DNA of 64,000 nucleotides from Chitinophagaceae bacterium UBA7600 (GCA_002478885.1 DLKC01000089.1:52747-116746); one strand, 5' to 3'; shown: positions 27,204-37,957, numbered from the stretch's first letter. Numbers and translations: made by a program. The notes: generated from the sequence alone by a model not told the origin.

Positions 27204-28994
27204 TTATGCCGTGTATTGTTGTTTCCGGCGCCACTGATAAATAAGGCCAAACATTATAATAAGCATTACTGGCACAACTATATTTATGAACTGCCACATA
27301 CTGCGCTGTGCTTCAACTTTTTCTTTGTTAAGCAAACGTAAAGTGAAGTCTTTATTTCTTGCCTGGAACAAGCCATTATCGCTAACGAGATAGTCAACAC
27401 AATTGAGGAAAAACTCGCGGTTGGCAAAACGGTAATCTTCAAAAGGAACCTGCCCCATCGGTAGCGGCCCTGTAGTATTGCTTACCGTATTGGTAACAAT
27501 ATCTCCATCACTCATCACAATCTGTTTGCCTGGTTTGGCTGACGATTTTGCAAACGGTTCGCCCGATGACCTTGAAACAGAATCCTGTAATGCAGGGGTA
27601 AGCCTGTTTGCGTAAAGCGAATTGAAACTACCTTCCAGCAATACAGCAACAGGCACATTGCTTTTGCTGAATGTTTGAAAGTCAGCATCGTCTTTCACGC
27701 TGTTCAAAGTAACGATGGCGGGTGAACTTAACCTGCGGCTGTTGGTATCTGTTGCAAGTAATATTGTTTTTTTAACGCCTGGCGCCTCAACTGTGTCGAT
27801 GCTTGATGGAAATAAAGGCAGCACCCTTTCGAGATTTTTTGAAATAGGGTTGCTATTAACAGCTGTAAGAAAAGGATAATATGGCCAGGGCACACGCTGC
27901 ATAACCGGGCTGCCATCAGGATTTCGGCCCATTACCACGGGTATTTTTGAGCAGTTGAGATCCTGCACAAGATCGCCGTTTATACGAACGCCATATTTAA
28001 ACAGTATATCATCGAGGTTAAGGTTGCGGTCGTAGGCAACGAAATCGCCTTGGCTGCGCATAAGGCTGTCGAGCTCTGCATAGAGTTTGTCAACGCACCA
28101 TATCACCTTGCCTCCATGCATAACATACTGGTCAATTTTCAGTTTGTCTTCATCGGTAAAGTGTTCAGTGGGCTTTACTATTAACAGGGCATCGATCTGC
28201 TGTGGGCTCGGGTAAGACAGTTTGAGATCGAAGGGCCCGAAACGGTAATCGTTACTAAGGTTGTTGATTAAATCTGCAACGCGGGGATTATAAAAAAAGC
28301 CACTGTCTTGCCTGAAAGAAAAGCCAGGTTCACCATTACCCACTGCGTATGCAACCACCGGCACATAAGTTCTCGTAAGCTTGTCGATAGCATTGGCAAA
28401 CTTGAACTCAAGAAGTGCTTCCGCCGCGTTTAATGTTGCTTCTTTATCTTCTTGTGGAAGATCGTTAACCACATTAAAACTTTTGAAAACCTTGCGGCTG
28501 CTGCGAAGGTCGATCGCAAATGGCCTGCGGTTTTTGTATGTGACCAATGCAGATGGAATAATAATCTGGCTCGTTGCTTTATCGTTATCGTTTGCCAGCT
28601 GTTGCGATTGCTCAAACACAACCCCCATTGAAGCAAGACTGTCGTACAAAATTGCCTTGGCCGTGTCGCCAAGTCCGTCACCTGGTTTTTCAAAGCGAAC
28701 GTTGATTTTGTTGTGACTAAGATCTTTGAATTCTGCAAGCATATCCTGTGTTGCAATGTTTAGTTTCTTATAGTCAGCAGGCAGGTCGCCGGTAAGAAAA
28801 ACCCGGATGTCGATGGTAGAGCCAATATTATCCAGCAATTCTTTTGTAGGAGCTGTAAGGCTGAACCTTTTTTCCTCGGTAAGATCAATGCTGTAACGAA
28901 ATAAGCCCGAAACATAAGTTACCGTAGCAAATAAGCCCACAACAAAAACCCACCAGTATTTATGTTTTAGTATGTTGCCGAAGAAATACCTCAT
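27204..28994 (-). CDS. gldG: Gliding motility ABC transporter-associated protein GldG
   Basis: 596 residues. An N-terminal transmembrane helix (WWVFVVGLFATVTYVSGLF) is followed by FRYSIDLTEEKRFSLTAPTKELLDNI, the hallmark of GldG, and a large periplasmic part (ABC_transp_aux type) containing VVAYAVGNGEPGFSF and GGKVIWCVDKLYAEL. A C-terminal helix (FINIVVPVMLIIMFGLIYQW) ends the protein. It works with GldF and the ATPase GldA, which is not in this window, in a complex needed for gliding in flavobacteria. The gene follows gldF on the same strand, but 234 bp that contain a repeat pair separate them. Confidence 0.94.
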   Translation of the reverse strand: MRYFFGNILKHKYWWVFVVGLFATVTYVSGLFRYSIDLTEEKRFSLTAPTKELLDNIGSTIDIRVFLTGDLPADYKKLNIATQDMLAEFKDLSHNKINVRFEKPGDGLGDTAKAILYDSLASMGVVFEQSQQLANDNDKATSQIIIPSALVTYKNRRPFAIDLRSSRKVFKSFNVVNDLPQEDKEATLNAAEALLEFKFANAIDKLTRTYVPVVAYAVGNGEPGFSFRQDSGFFYNPRVADLINNLSNDYRFGPFDLKLSYPSPQQIDALLIVKPTEHFTDEDKLKIDQYVMHGGKVIWCVDKLYAELDSLMRSQGDFVAYDRNLNLDDILFKYGVRINGDLVQDLNCSKIPVVMGRNPDGSPVMQRVPWPYYPFLTAVNSNPISKNLERVLPLFPSSIDTVEAPGVKKTILLATDTNSRRLSSPAIVTLNSVKDDADFQTFSKSNVPVAVLLEGSFNSLYANRLTPALQDSVSRSSGEPFAKSSAKPGKQIVMSDGDIVTNTVSNTTGPLPMGQVPFEDYRFANREFFLNCVDYLVSDNGLFQARNKDFTLRLLNKEKVEAQRSMWQFINIVVPVMLIIMFGLIYQWRRKQQYTA

Positions 28995-29038
28995 TGTTTA
29001 AGTGCTTATATATTTTAATTATCAGCTTCTGTTCTCGT

Positions 29039-29208
29039 GGCATCGCCTGTTGTGTCACTCACCTGTACGTTCCGCCCGTTAATCAACAGTTACGAATGAT
29101 TGTGTGCCCTGCTTGTCTTTTATTATTGCTACATTATTATTCATCAGTACAAGAGTGCGACGCAACAACAGCCACATGAGTGCACCAATGCCGGGTTCAA
29201 AAAAAAAC
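29039..29208. repeat. REP-like pair, class B (minus sense) with class A (plus sense), between gldF and gldG
   Basis: Left core GTTGTGTCACTCAC at 29049-29062, preceded by GGCATCGCCT and followed by CTGTACGTTCCG. Right arm GTACAAGA with core GTGCGACGCAA at 29155-29165 and GCCGGG at 29190-29195, then an A-run. About 92 bp separate the two cores. It sits inside what should be an operon. Confidence 0.88.
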
Positions 29209-29228
29209 TTACTCCTGCACAGCATAAT

Positions 29229-29951
29229 TTATCGCTTCTCAACATTTCGTTTGGTAACAAGCATAAAAACAACGATTACTCCAACGAAATAAACGATGTC
29301 GCGTATATCTATCACACCCTTGCTTATACTGTTATAATGAAATTTTATGCCAGGCATTTCTACGTAATAATCCGGTCCGTTTGTAAAAACGGGTAGTTTA
29401 CTAACTGCTTCAAAACCGTTGTATAAAAGAAAGCAGGTGAATGCACCTGTTATAAATGCGACAACCGTGTTTGAGGTGAAGCTGCTTGTGCATATTCCCA
29501 CCGCCGTAAATACCGCGCCAAGTAATAACAAACCTATATAACTGCCTGTAGTGCTGCCCACATCGAGGCCTCCTGTTGCGCTTAATGCCTGTATAGAAAA
29601 CGCGTAGATAATGGTTGGTAATAGTGCAAGTGCCGTAATAAGCAAGGATCCAAAAAATTTGCCCCATACGATCTGGCCTGCGGTAAGCGGCATTGTTTTT
29701 AAAAGTTCGAAGGTGCCGGTTTTGTATTCATCGGCAATGCTGCGCATCGTAATGGTAGGTATTAAGAACAGGAGCACCCATGGAGCCAGGGAAAAATATC
29801 CATTGAGGGTGGCGTAACCAAAATTCAACAAGCTTGTATCCGGAAAAACGAAAAGCAGTAAACCGTTAAGAAGCAGAAATACAATGATGGCAATGTAACC
29901 GGTAAGGCTGCTGAAAAATTGTCGCCATTCTTTAATACATATCATCCACAT
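29229..29951 (-). CDS. gldF: Gliding motility ABC transporter permease GldF
   Basis: 240 residues with six hydrophobic helices. MICIKEWRQFFSSLTGYIAIIVFLLLNGLLLFVFPDTSLLNFGYA is the typical N-terminus, and YKTGTFELLKTMPLTAGQIVWGKF matches the coupling region of ABC-2 type permeases. It forms the membrane part of the GldAFG transporter. The start ATG at 29951 lies 5 bp behind a perfect TAGTTTTG box, so the mRNA is probably leaderless. gldG lies downstream. Confidence 0.94.
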   Translation of the reverse strand: MWMICIKEWRQFFSSLTGYIAIIVFLLLNGLLLFVFPDTSLLNFGYATLNGYFSLAPWVLLFLIPTITMRSIADEYKTGTFELLKTMPLTAGQIVWGKFFGSLLITALALLPTIIYAFSIQALSATGGLDVGSTTGSYIGLLLLGAVFTAVGICTSSFTSNTVVAFITGAFTCFLLYNGFEAVSKLPVFTNGPDYYVEMPGIKFHYNSISKGVIDIRDIVYFVGVIVVFMLVTKRNVEKR

Positions 29952-29956
29952 AGGCT

Positions 29957-29964
29957 CAAAACTA
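29957..29964 (-). promoter_or_regulatory. -7 promoter box (TAGTTTTG) of gldF
   Basis: A perfect TAnnTTTG on the minus strand, 5 bp before the gldF ATG. Confidence 0.58.
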
Positions 29965-30222
29965 TGGTAAAATAAAATTTTGCCGAAACGAGGCTTTGCT
30001 ATTTTAAATCACAAAAAGGTTTTTTAACTTATTAAGCGCTATAAGAACGGGAAATCAACCCTTTTCTGTGTTCATGATTTTAAAAATATTTCGCGTTCTT
30101 CTAAAAAGCTTGTTCCTAGTAACAGTGACCCAAAACTCAAAGCCCTGAAGCAGGAACGTTCGTTTCCAATATACTCTGAATAAATCAATCTTAATTTTTT
30201 GAACCATTAAATAAAGATTCGA

Positions 30223-33200
30223 TTGAGCCTTCTATTGAGAATTAAGACAAATTGCTTTGTCAGACGAAGTATTGCCCTAACTTTTTTATGCACAGTGGAA
30301 ATGCTTAGCAATAGTGCACATGGCCAATATGCATCGCCGTCAATTGATGCAATAATTGCATCGGCGGAATACGGCACACACAGCGACGGGCAAAACCAGC
30401 AAACAAACAACAGCAGCGCAACCGTGACTTACATGACATGGGATGCAGCAAATTTATATGTTGCTATAACAGGTGCAAGCGTTGGTGAAGGGTTCGTAAT
30501 TTATATTGACAAAGACCCGCAGGTTCCGGTAAACGGAGGGTCGAATACAAACGGAACGATTGCCGGGAATAACTATGATGGAACAAACTTTACCGCATTG
30601 CAATTCAGGGCAGACCTCGTAGCCTATATAAAAAACGGTTACCGGGAATACCGCACAGCGAATGGCTCTAATGGCTGGTCTTCCCCGACTACAGGTTTCG
30701 GAGTTTATGCAGACAATGCCCAGTTTAATGTAAATGGAATAAGGGAGGTGGCCATTCCATGGTCATCTATCGGTGGTATGCCAGCTTCATTTAACTGGTT
30801 TGCATATTTAACCAGTAGTGCCGGTTTTGTTTATGGCAACACTCCTGTTGCAAACGCTGGTGGAAGCGTTGGTACAAGCGCACGGTATGAAAGATATTAT
30901 ACAGTAAGTTCTACCATAAATACAGCTGCAACAAAACCTTTCAGCAGGGAAAGCTATGTGTTTAATCTTGCTGCCAGCAACAATTCATTTGGCGCAATAA
31001 GTGTTTACGATTTTACAATGAACTCGCCGGGCCTTCAGATTTCGCGGGGAGCAATTGGTGGAAATTGGGTGATCGCGGGTAACCTTACAGCAGCGGGAGG
31101 AAGTGTATATTTCGGAAGTGGATCATCGTCATACGGTACCACGAACGTCACGAATATTATTATTAATGGCGGCACTTTAAGCATGGATCAAACCAACAAG
31201 GCATTAACTGTTTCAGGCAATTGCAACATAAACAGCGGGTCCTTCCTTCTTTCTGCTGTTTCCGGAGGTGACTTGAATATCGGTGGAAATTTTAGTAACA
31301 ATGGAACCTTTACGCCGGGTAACAGGGCAATAACTTTTAATGGCGCTGTTCCGCAAACCATTTCCGGCCTTCTCAATTCAGGTACAGGACCGACCAACAT
31401 ATTAACTAATGTTACCATTGCCAATACGACAGCGAATGTTACAGCAGCGGCGGATATTAATATTAGCGGAGGGCTTACTGTAAATACAAATGCCAGGCTT
31501 GATGTAGGTACAAATTTGTTGCGATTGAATACGGGATCGAGCTCAACGATAAATGGCTTTTTAAAATCGGCAAATGCGACTGGGCTTACCGTTTCCGGAA
31601 CAGCGACGCTCAGCTTTTCTTCAACCGGGACCTATGAGGATAGCTATAATGCGTCGGGGCAAAATACATTGGGCACTATTCCAACAGCCATATGGAACAC
31701 AGGAAGTATTTGTTCGATTATGGGCTTAACCAATCCGATTGCAGGTTCGTGGTTTACCACAGCATCGGCTAGTCAATTGTTCTCCAACTTTATTTGGAAT
31801 ACACCAGGATTGACTACAGCACCTAATATGGGGGGAGCTACATTAAATATTAGTGGAACATTTTCATTCCGGAGCACCGGAAGTGCTGAGCTGCGATTGG
31901 GCAGCGGAACCAATGGCGTGGTTAATTGTATGAATTTCTCTCAATCTGGTGGCACACTTAATTTGTCCAATGGAACGGGAACAGGTACTGTAAACTGTTC
32001 AGGGAATTTTAGCCAGACTGCGGGAGTAATAACTGAACTAAGCAGTGGTTCGGGAATACTCAATTTTATCCAACCCTCGGGAATAGAGAGTCTCATACTC
32101 GGAGGAACTGTCAGCAATAACATAACCTGGAATATTGGCAATGGAACAACTACAAATACCGTGCAGCTCGGGTCAAACATTGGCGCCGGTTCAGGCGCAT
32201 TTAATATCTTGAATAACGCCACAGTTGATTTTGGAACTTACGTTCTTAGCGGCACAAACAGTTTCAGTCTTCAGAGCGGAGCATCGCTTGTTACTGCAAA
32301 TACAAATGGAATTTATGCAACAACAGCAAGTGGTTCGGTTCAAAGCACCGGAACAAGGATATTCGATCCCGGAGCTAACTATACCTACAATGGTGCTTCT
32401 GCGCAAATTACAGGGGCTGGTCTTACTTCTGCCAATAACCTTACAATTAATAATGGTAACGGTATAACAATAACATCGGGTATAGTTGTAAATAATATCC
32501 TTTCGCTGGAAAGTGGTATTATTAGTTTAGGTGCAAACAATATTACAATAACGAATGCAGCCGTTTCTGCAATATCAGGCTATTCAGAAACCAATTATAT
32601 TAAAACAAATTCAACAGGTGAATTGAGGCGTGCCATCGGGGTTACCGGCTTTCCACTTAATTATGCTTTTCCGGTTGGTGTTACGGCATACACACCCGTT
32701 AATTACAGCTTCACTGATAATACTGTTGCGACCAATCTCTATGTTAGGGTGGTTGAAACCACCCATCCAAGTGTAAGTACAACCGACTATATTCAAAACA
32801 GGTACTGGAGTACCAATCTTAGTGACGCCAGTGGAACCTATTCTTACAGTGCATCCTATAACTTTATCTCCGGAGACATAGTCGGCAATTCATCGAATAT
32901 CAGGGTGGTGAGATGGAATGGCTCTTCGTGGGGAAGCATCCCGTCAAGCTCTTGCAGCGGCACACTGCTGAGCACAGGAATTGTAACGGAATTATCTGCT
33001 CCTTTACAATCAACTGCCCAATGGTGTGGCAGATCTTCGCCTTCGCCCACTAACTATGTATGGAATACTTCAGGAACCGGATCATGGACAAATGCAGCAA
33101 ACTGGATTCCACCAGGAGTACCCGCTGATGGTGATGCGGTAAATTTTAGCAATGCGGCTGTTTCGACCATCACAAATGTTCCTACAGGAATAAGGCTGAC

Positions 33201-36200
33201 GAAGTTTTCGGTCGTGGGAAATACAACCGTTACTCTTCAAACAGCATCGCCAGGTACACTAAATATTGGGGGCGGAAGTTTTCCGCAGTTTGGTGTGGCT
33301 TCAACTTCCACATTAATGCTTGCAGGTACACAAGGTCTTGCATTAAATATTATTACTGGAAATACCGGCACTGTGCAAGGAGCCATTCAACTGAAAGAAG
33401 GTCCACATAAAATCACCGCAGAGGCTTCGGGCGGACTCAATTTCACCAATGGGAGTTATTTCGCTGCCGGCGTTTCCACTCAAACCGGTTATTCAGGAAA
33501 TCCTTTTGGAATTAACGGTGTATCAAACACAATTGTTTTTCAAAGTGGTTCCAGTTTTGAACAGTTTGAAGGATCTAATCCTTTCGCCTCTTCGCAACCT
33601 TCTTCCAAAGTGAGCTTTCAGCCGGGTAGCCTCTATAAATTTTCAAATACAAATGCTATTGCTGTTCCATCATTTTCTGGTCGCACTTATGCCAACTTTG
33701 AATATAATGTCGGCCTGACGAAATCGGTTACGGGTATTTCAGCATTTTCTGTACAGAATCTCACGGTTTCACAGGGTAGTTTTATTATCGGGCTTACCGG
33801 AACATCATCTGTCTCTGGAAACGTTTTCATTGCCAGCGGCGCATCTCTTGATTTTAGTCCTGCTTCCACATCAATAATCAACCTTAATGGAGGCATACAA
33901 AACATAACCGTAAGCGGCACCGGGACCTTCTCCGTTGGTCCAAATGGAACACTGGCAGTTGTGAATGGGACAACGGTAAATATGATTGCCGAATCTTTTG
34001 TAAAAGGCAGCGGAATTTTTACCTTGAATCCGGGAGCAACAATTGGTATTGCTTCTGCAAATGGAATTAGCAGCACGGGACCGACCGGTAATATTCAAAC
34101 TACTACCAGAAATTTTAATGCGGCATCAAGCTACATTTATAACGGTTCTTCAAACCAGGTTACCGGTGCAGGCCTGCCTTCTTCTTTAAACGCTGCGTTG
34201 ACGATCTCCAACGGTGGACCCCAGGGAAACAATACCGTTACTCTTAGCAACAACGGATCAACAGCGTCGGTATTAAATCTCTCTTCAGGAAATTTTGCCA
34301 TTGGAGCTTCCCAGCAATTGAATATAAGGGATGGTGGAACTATTAATGGAATGGGCGGAGACTTTGTCCAAAACCTATCGGCAGGCACTTTGAATTTTAT
34401 AGGCGGTGGCCTATTTAGCGGAAACCTTAGTCCTTACAATGTATACATATCAGGCGCTGTCAATTTTGGCATTGGTACCGTGACTATACAAAATGGTGGA
34501 ACATTTCGCATTAACCAGGGAGGTTATGCGGATATAAATGCCCCTTACTATTCCGCCGGAAGTACTCTTCAATATTATAGCAATGGAGTTTACAACCTTA
34601 GAACAGAATGGAATACGATGCCGGGGCGAGGCTATCCTTACAATGTGACCTTAAGTAATAATACAATACTCAATTATCCGTTCAGTGGGAATGTTGCAAG
34701 AACTGTGCAGGGAGATCTCCAAATTGATGCGGGATCCTCTTTATATATGGATTATAACAGTGCCGCTTTAAGTACGGCTTTAACAATCGCCGGTAATATT
34801 AGCATAGACGGCAACTTATCCCTGGGAGATGCCTTTGGTGGCGATCTGAATGTTGGCGGAAATTGGAAGCGAACAGGCATTTTTACAAGTAATAACAGGG
34901 AGGTCGTGTTTAATGGATCATCTTCGCAATCCATTGCGGGGATAACCTCTTTTGCCTATCTCAAAATAGATAAGAGCAATAATGTATTAAAAGCAAACAG
35001 CCCGATTATTGTGAACAGCCGATTGTGGCTGAAAAATGGCACGCTTGATCCCAACAACAATAGTGTTAGCATGGCAAATGGCAGCCTGTTGCGGCGAACC
35101 GCAGCCACTGCAATAATGATCTCAGCACCAACGGCAAACACAGGGGACAGCTATGATATGCAGTACGATACAACGATGACAACATCAAATGAATTTTTAA
35201 ATGATCAAAATAAAATACGCGACCTTATCATTATGTCAGGCACGCTTACCCTCGGTGGTGATAAAACAATTAACCGTCATCTCAAGCTGTCCGGCGACAT
35301 CGATCTCGGGTCCTTCACTCTTACGGACAGGGGCAATAATGCATTAAGTACGGCGGCTGGAAATATCGAAATTACTTCAGGCAACAGAAGCATCACAGGT
35401 GCGGCAGGTTCTGCTTTTCATATTACCGGCTCCAACGGTAATAACCCATCCTGGTACACAAAAACTGTCAGCAATCCCGGTGCCGGCACCTTGAGTTTTG
35501 GTAACAACATCACAGTAAAAATAGGAGATGGCAGAATGGATTTCGGTGCAAACAATCCCGTAACCATCAATGGCATTTTGCAAATTGCTGTGGGCGGATC
35601 TGTTTATCCTAATGCCTGTAATTATGGAATAAACTCAACACTTCGATTTGCCAATACAGTAGATTATCAGGTCAACTCCACAGACATTACATGGGCAAGC
35701 GGTGCAATCGATTCAGGCCTGCCGGGTATACCTTACCATGTTGAAATCGTTAACGCGGGAACAAATCTCACGCTGCAAAATGCACGTGCGCTTCGCGGCA
35801 ATCTTGCTATTATCGATGGCACTTTCGCGATGACAGCAAGTTCGGGGACATTTAGTATCGGGGGCAATTGGTTACGTTCCGGTTCATCAAGCGCTTTTAT
35901 ACACAATAACCAAAAAGTGATCTTTAACAGACAGTCGGCAGGATCACAAACCATCACAACTTCCAATACAATTACAGGCGAAACTTTCTACGACCTTGAA
36001 ACATATTTACCTGATGGTGTACTTTATCTTTCGACGAATACCGACCTCATTGTATTAAACGATCTTGATTTACTTTTAGGAAATCTTAGCATCAACGATA
36101 ACACGGTGACAGTAAATGGAACAGTAAGCGGTGTTGCTTCTTTCACGGGTTCGGCAAGCTCAAATATTATCATCGGTGGCACAGGAGGTGGAACAGCTGG

Positions 36201-37779
36201 TACGCTTAGGTTCAGCCCGGGTAACGAATTTCTGAATAACCTTTCGGTCAGCAGAACAGGCCCAAATGCAAGTATTACATTGGGAACAGACCTCGACGTA
36301 AAAGGTATTTTGAGAATCGACAATCCTGCAACACTTACTATGGGTTCATCAGGACAGCGGCTTACAATAAGTGGAAATATCTCAGGTCTGGGAACACTAA
36401 ACGGCTCATCAAATTCTAACCTCACCATTGCCGGTTCAGGCACTACAGCAGGCACTTTGAACTTTACTTCGGGCAGCCAGTTATTAAATACGCTACGATT
36501 GTCAAGAACCGGAACTGCCCCGGCCGCAACTATGGGAACATCGCTTTCTTCAAATACATTGGCATTAGACAATGGCATTCTCGCAACCGGCAATAATCTT
36601 TTAACCATCAACATAGCTTCAGGAATTAGCTTACCTGCTGTTTACACCGATAGCTATGTGTGTCTCTGCAATGCCACGGGAACAGCACCCGTGATCTTTG
36701 CCAAACCCTTCAATGGCCAGGCAGGCTTCAGGATAAACAATGTTGGCAACAGTGATAATTTCTTTCCTGTCGGTGTGGATTTTGTTTCACCAAACAAACT
36801 CTGGTTGCGGAACTACGGCGATATCGATGATATTACCGTAGCAATAGAAAAAGGCGATATTGGTTATACCGAAAAATCGAGAGTGAATAGAATATGGCAC
36901 ATAAAACAAGCAAATCCAAATACCCGGCATGTAACGGCTGATATGCGCCTTTATTTTACAAAAAGAGATTGGGCTTCCTCCGCACAGGATGAAATTGAAA
37001 ATGGCTTTCTCTGGAATGACACGCGCCTTATCCAAAAAAATTATTCAGACCCCAATTACCTCAATGTAGCCCAGAATTCCGATATCAAAAACTGGAGCTC
37101 AACAGCCTTTAATACAGAAGTATACGGCCAGTATCTCTACGGCATTAGCCCAGACGTGAACAACAGCAAAACCGGTATAGATACGTTTACCAGGTTTTCT
37201 ATAGCGAACATCTTCCAGGTAATTCTACCGGTTACCATTATTAATGTAAATGCCTTTTCCACTGAACAAAAAGTAAGACTTAACTGGACAAGCCTTACGG
37301 AAACTAATGTTGCCTCTTACATGATAGAACGTTCCTACAATGGTACTGTCTTTTCAGGCATTGGCGCAATAACGGCAGCCGGTAAAGGCACACAACGAAC
37401 AGATTATTCTTTTACCGATACTAACCCGTTACCAGCGATTAATTATTATCGTATAAAAGCGATAAATAAAGATGGAAAATTTGTTTACAGCGTCATCGTT
37501 AAGGTAAATATTGTTCCCCAAAATGTGGTGATTGTTTATCCAAATCCGGTTGCAAAAATGGGTATTATTAATATTGGCATTGCAAAATGTAAGGCCGGCA
37601 ATTACAATCTTCTTTTCACAGATGTAACCGGCAAAAAATTAGACATAAAAACTGTGCAGCACAATGGTGGCTATTTTTATCACAAATACAAACTGCCGGC
37701 GCATATCACTGCAGGAATTTATTTTCTCAATATCCTTTCACCAAGTCAAGACGTAACACAAAAAATAATCGTGCAGTAA
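30223..37779 (+). CDS. Giant (2518 aa) adhesin-like T9SS secreted protein
   Basis: No ATG lies ahead of the signal peptide. The first plausible start is TTG at 30223, or TTG at 30235, since an in-frame stop precedes it by about 14 bp. The hydrophobic stretch SIALTFLCTVEMLSNSAHGQ ends in a signal peptidase site. Residues about 45-230 look like a DOMON or CBM9-like sandwich (MTWDAANLYVAITG, EGFVIYIDKDP). About 1900 residues of short Gly/Asn/Ser/Thr-rich strands follow, of the kind LTVSGNCNINSGSFLLSA and GGNFSNNGTFTPGNR, which suggests a long beta-helix. A fibronectin-like segment (VRLNWTSLTETNVASYMIERS) and a type A sorting domain (VVIVYPNPVAKMG to KIIVQ) end the protein. It is probably a cell-surface adhesin or matrix protein. 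Confidence 0.87.
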   Translation: MSLLLRIKTNCFVRRSIALTFLCTVEMLSNSAHGQYASPSIDAIIASAEYGTHSDGQNQQTNNSSATVTYMTWDAANLYVAITGASVGEGFVIYIDKDPQVPVNGGSNTNGTIAGNNYDGTNFTALQFRADLVAYIKNGYREYRTANGSNGWSSPTTGFGVYADNAQFNVNGIREVAIPWSSIGGMPASFNWFAYLTSSAGFVYGNTPVANAGGSVGTSARYERYYTVSSTINTAATKPFSRESYVFNLAASNNSFGAISVYDFTMNSPGLQISRGAIGGNWVIAGNLTAAGGSVYFGSGSSSYGTTNVTNIIINGGTLSMDQTNKALTVSGNCNINSGSFLLSAVSGGDLNIGGNFSNNGTFTPGNRAITFNGAVPQTISGLLNSGTGPTNILTNVTIANTTANVTAAADINISGGLTVNTNARLDVGTNLLRLNTGSSSTINGFLKSANATGLTVSGTATLSFSSTGTYEDSYNASGQNTLGTIPTAIWNTGSICSIMGLTNPIAGSWFTTASASQLFSNFIWNTPGLTTAPNMGGATLNISGTFSFRSTGSAELRLGSGTNGVVNCMNFSQSGGTLNLSNGTGTGTVNCSGNFSQTAGVITELSSGSGILNFIQPSGIESLILGGTVSNNITWNIGNGTTTNTVQLGSNIGAGSGAFNILNNATVDFGTYVLSGTNSFSLQSGASLVTANTNGIYATTASGSVQSTGTRIFDPGANYTYNGASAQITGAGLTSANNLTINNGNGITITSGIVVNNILSLESGIISLGANNITITNAAVSAISGYSETNYIKTNSTGELRRAIGVTGFPLNYAFPVGVTAYTPVNYSFTDNTVATNLYVRVVETTHPSVSTTDYIQNRYWSTNLSDASGTYSYSASYNFISGDIVGNSSNIRVVRWNGSSWGSIPSSSCSGTLLSTGIVTELSAPLQSTAQWCGRSSPSPTNYVWNTSGTGSWTNAANWIPPGVPADGDAVNFSNAAVSTITNVPTGIRLTKFSVVGNTTVTLQTASPGTLNIGGGSFPQFGVASTSTLMLAGTQGLALNIITGNTGTVQGAIQLKEGPHKITAEASGGLNFTNGSYFAAGVSTQTGYSGNPFGINGVSNTIVFQSGSSFEQFEGSNPFASSQPSSKVSFQPGSLYKFSNTNAIAVPSFSGRTYANFEYNVGLTKSVTGISAFSVQNLTVSQGSFIIGLTGTSSVSGNVFIASGASLDFSPASTSIINLNGGIQNITVSGTGTFSVGPNGTLAVVNGTTVNMIAESFVKGSGIFTLNPGATIGIASANGISSTGPTGNIQTTTRNFNAASSYIYNGSSNQVTGAGLPSSLNAALTISNGGPQGNNTVTLSNNGSTASVLNLSSGNFAIGASQQLNIRDGGTINGMGGDFVQNLSAGTLNFIGGGLFSGNLSPYNVYISGAVNFGIGTVTIQNGGTFRINQGGYADINAPYYSAGSTLQYYSNGVYNLRTEWNTMPGRGYPYNVTLSNNTILNYPFSGNVARTVQGDLQIDAGSSLYMDYNSAALSTALTIAGNISIDGNLSLGDAFGGDLNVGGNWKRTGIFTSNNREVVFNGSSSQSIAGITSFAYLKIDKSNNVLKANSPIIVNSRLWLKNGTLDPNNNSVSMANGSLLRRTAATAIMISAPTANTGDSYDMQYDTTMTTSNEFLNDQNKIRDLIIMSGTLTLGGDKTINRHLKLSGDIDLGSFTLTDRGNNALSTAAGNIEITSGNRSITGAAGSAFHITGSNGNNPSWYTKTVSNPGAGTLSFGNNITVKIGDGRMDFGANNPVTINGILQIAVGGSVYPNACNYGINSTLRFANTVDYQVNSTDITWASGAIDSGLPGIPYHVEIVNAGTNLTLQNARALRGNLAIIDGTFAMTASSGTFSIGGNWLRSGSSSAFIHNNQKVIFNRQSAGSQTITTSNTITGETFYDLETYLPDGVLYLSTNTDLIVLNDLDLLLGNLSINDNTVTVNGTVSGVASFTGSASSNIIIGGTGGGTAGTLRFSPGNEFLNNLSVSRTGPNASITLGTDLDVKGILRIDNPATLTMGSSGQRLTISGNISGLGTLNGSSNSNLTIAGSGTTAGTLNFTSGSQLLNTLRLSRTGTAPAATMGTSLSSNTLALDNGILATGNNLLTINIASGISLPAVYTDSYVCLCNATGTAPVIFAKPFNGQAGFRINNVGNSDNFFPVGVDFVSPNKLWLRNYGDIDDITVAIEKGDIGYTEKSRVNRIWHIKQANPNTRHVTADMRLYFTKRDWASSAQDEIENGFLWNDTRLIQKNYSDPNYLNVAQNSDIKNWSSTAFNTEVYGQYLYGISPDVNNSKTGIDTFTRFSIANIFQVILPVTIINVNAFSTEQKVRLNWTSLTETNVASYMIERSYNGTVFSGIGAITAAGKGTQRTDYSFTDTNPLPAINYYRIKAINKDGKFVYSVIVKVNIVPQNVVIVYPNPVAKMGIINIGIAKCKAGNYNLLFTDVTGKKLDIKTVQHNGGYFYHKYKLPAHITAGIYFLNILSPSQDVTQKIIVQ

Positions 37780-37790
37780 ACAACGCTTTT

Positions 37791-37957
37791 AAGCCCGGCT
37801 CAAGGAACAACTATTGCACTTCCTTGCGTCGCGCACTTGTACAGCTGAACAAATATCCGGCAAACAAAACCTTGCATTCGCGTACAGATGAAAAATGTAC
37901 AGAACGATGCAGTGAGTGACACAACGAAGATGACCATAGCGTTGCAGACGGCCCAGT
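37791..37957. repeat. REP-like pair, class A (minus sense) with class B (plus sense)
   Basis: CCCGGC at 37794-37799, 15 bp after the giant gene's stop, and TTGCGTCGCGCAC at 37824-37836 with CTTGTACAG. The right arm has GATGCA then GTGAGTGACACAAC at 37912-37925 and GAAGATGACC. It lies directly before the ompA-type gene's terminator. Confidence 0.87.

Noticed and set aside
36024-36614. 196-codon minus-strand open frame inside the giant T9SS gene
   Set aside because: It is complementary to the Gly/Asn/Thr-rich repeats, lacks a signal or domain, and several similar shadow frames lie along the same gene.
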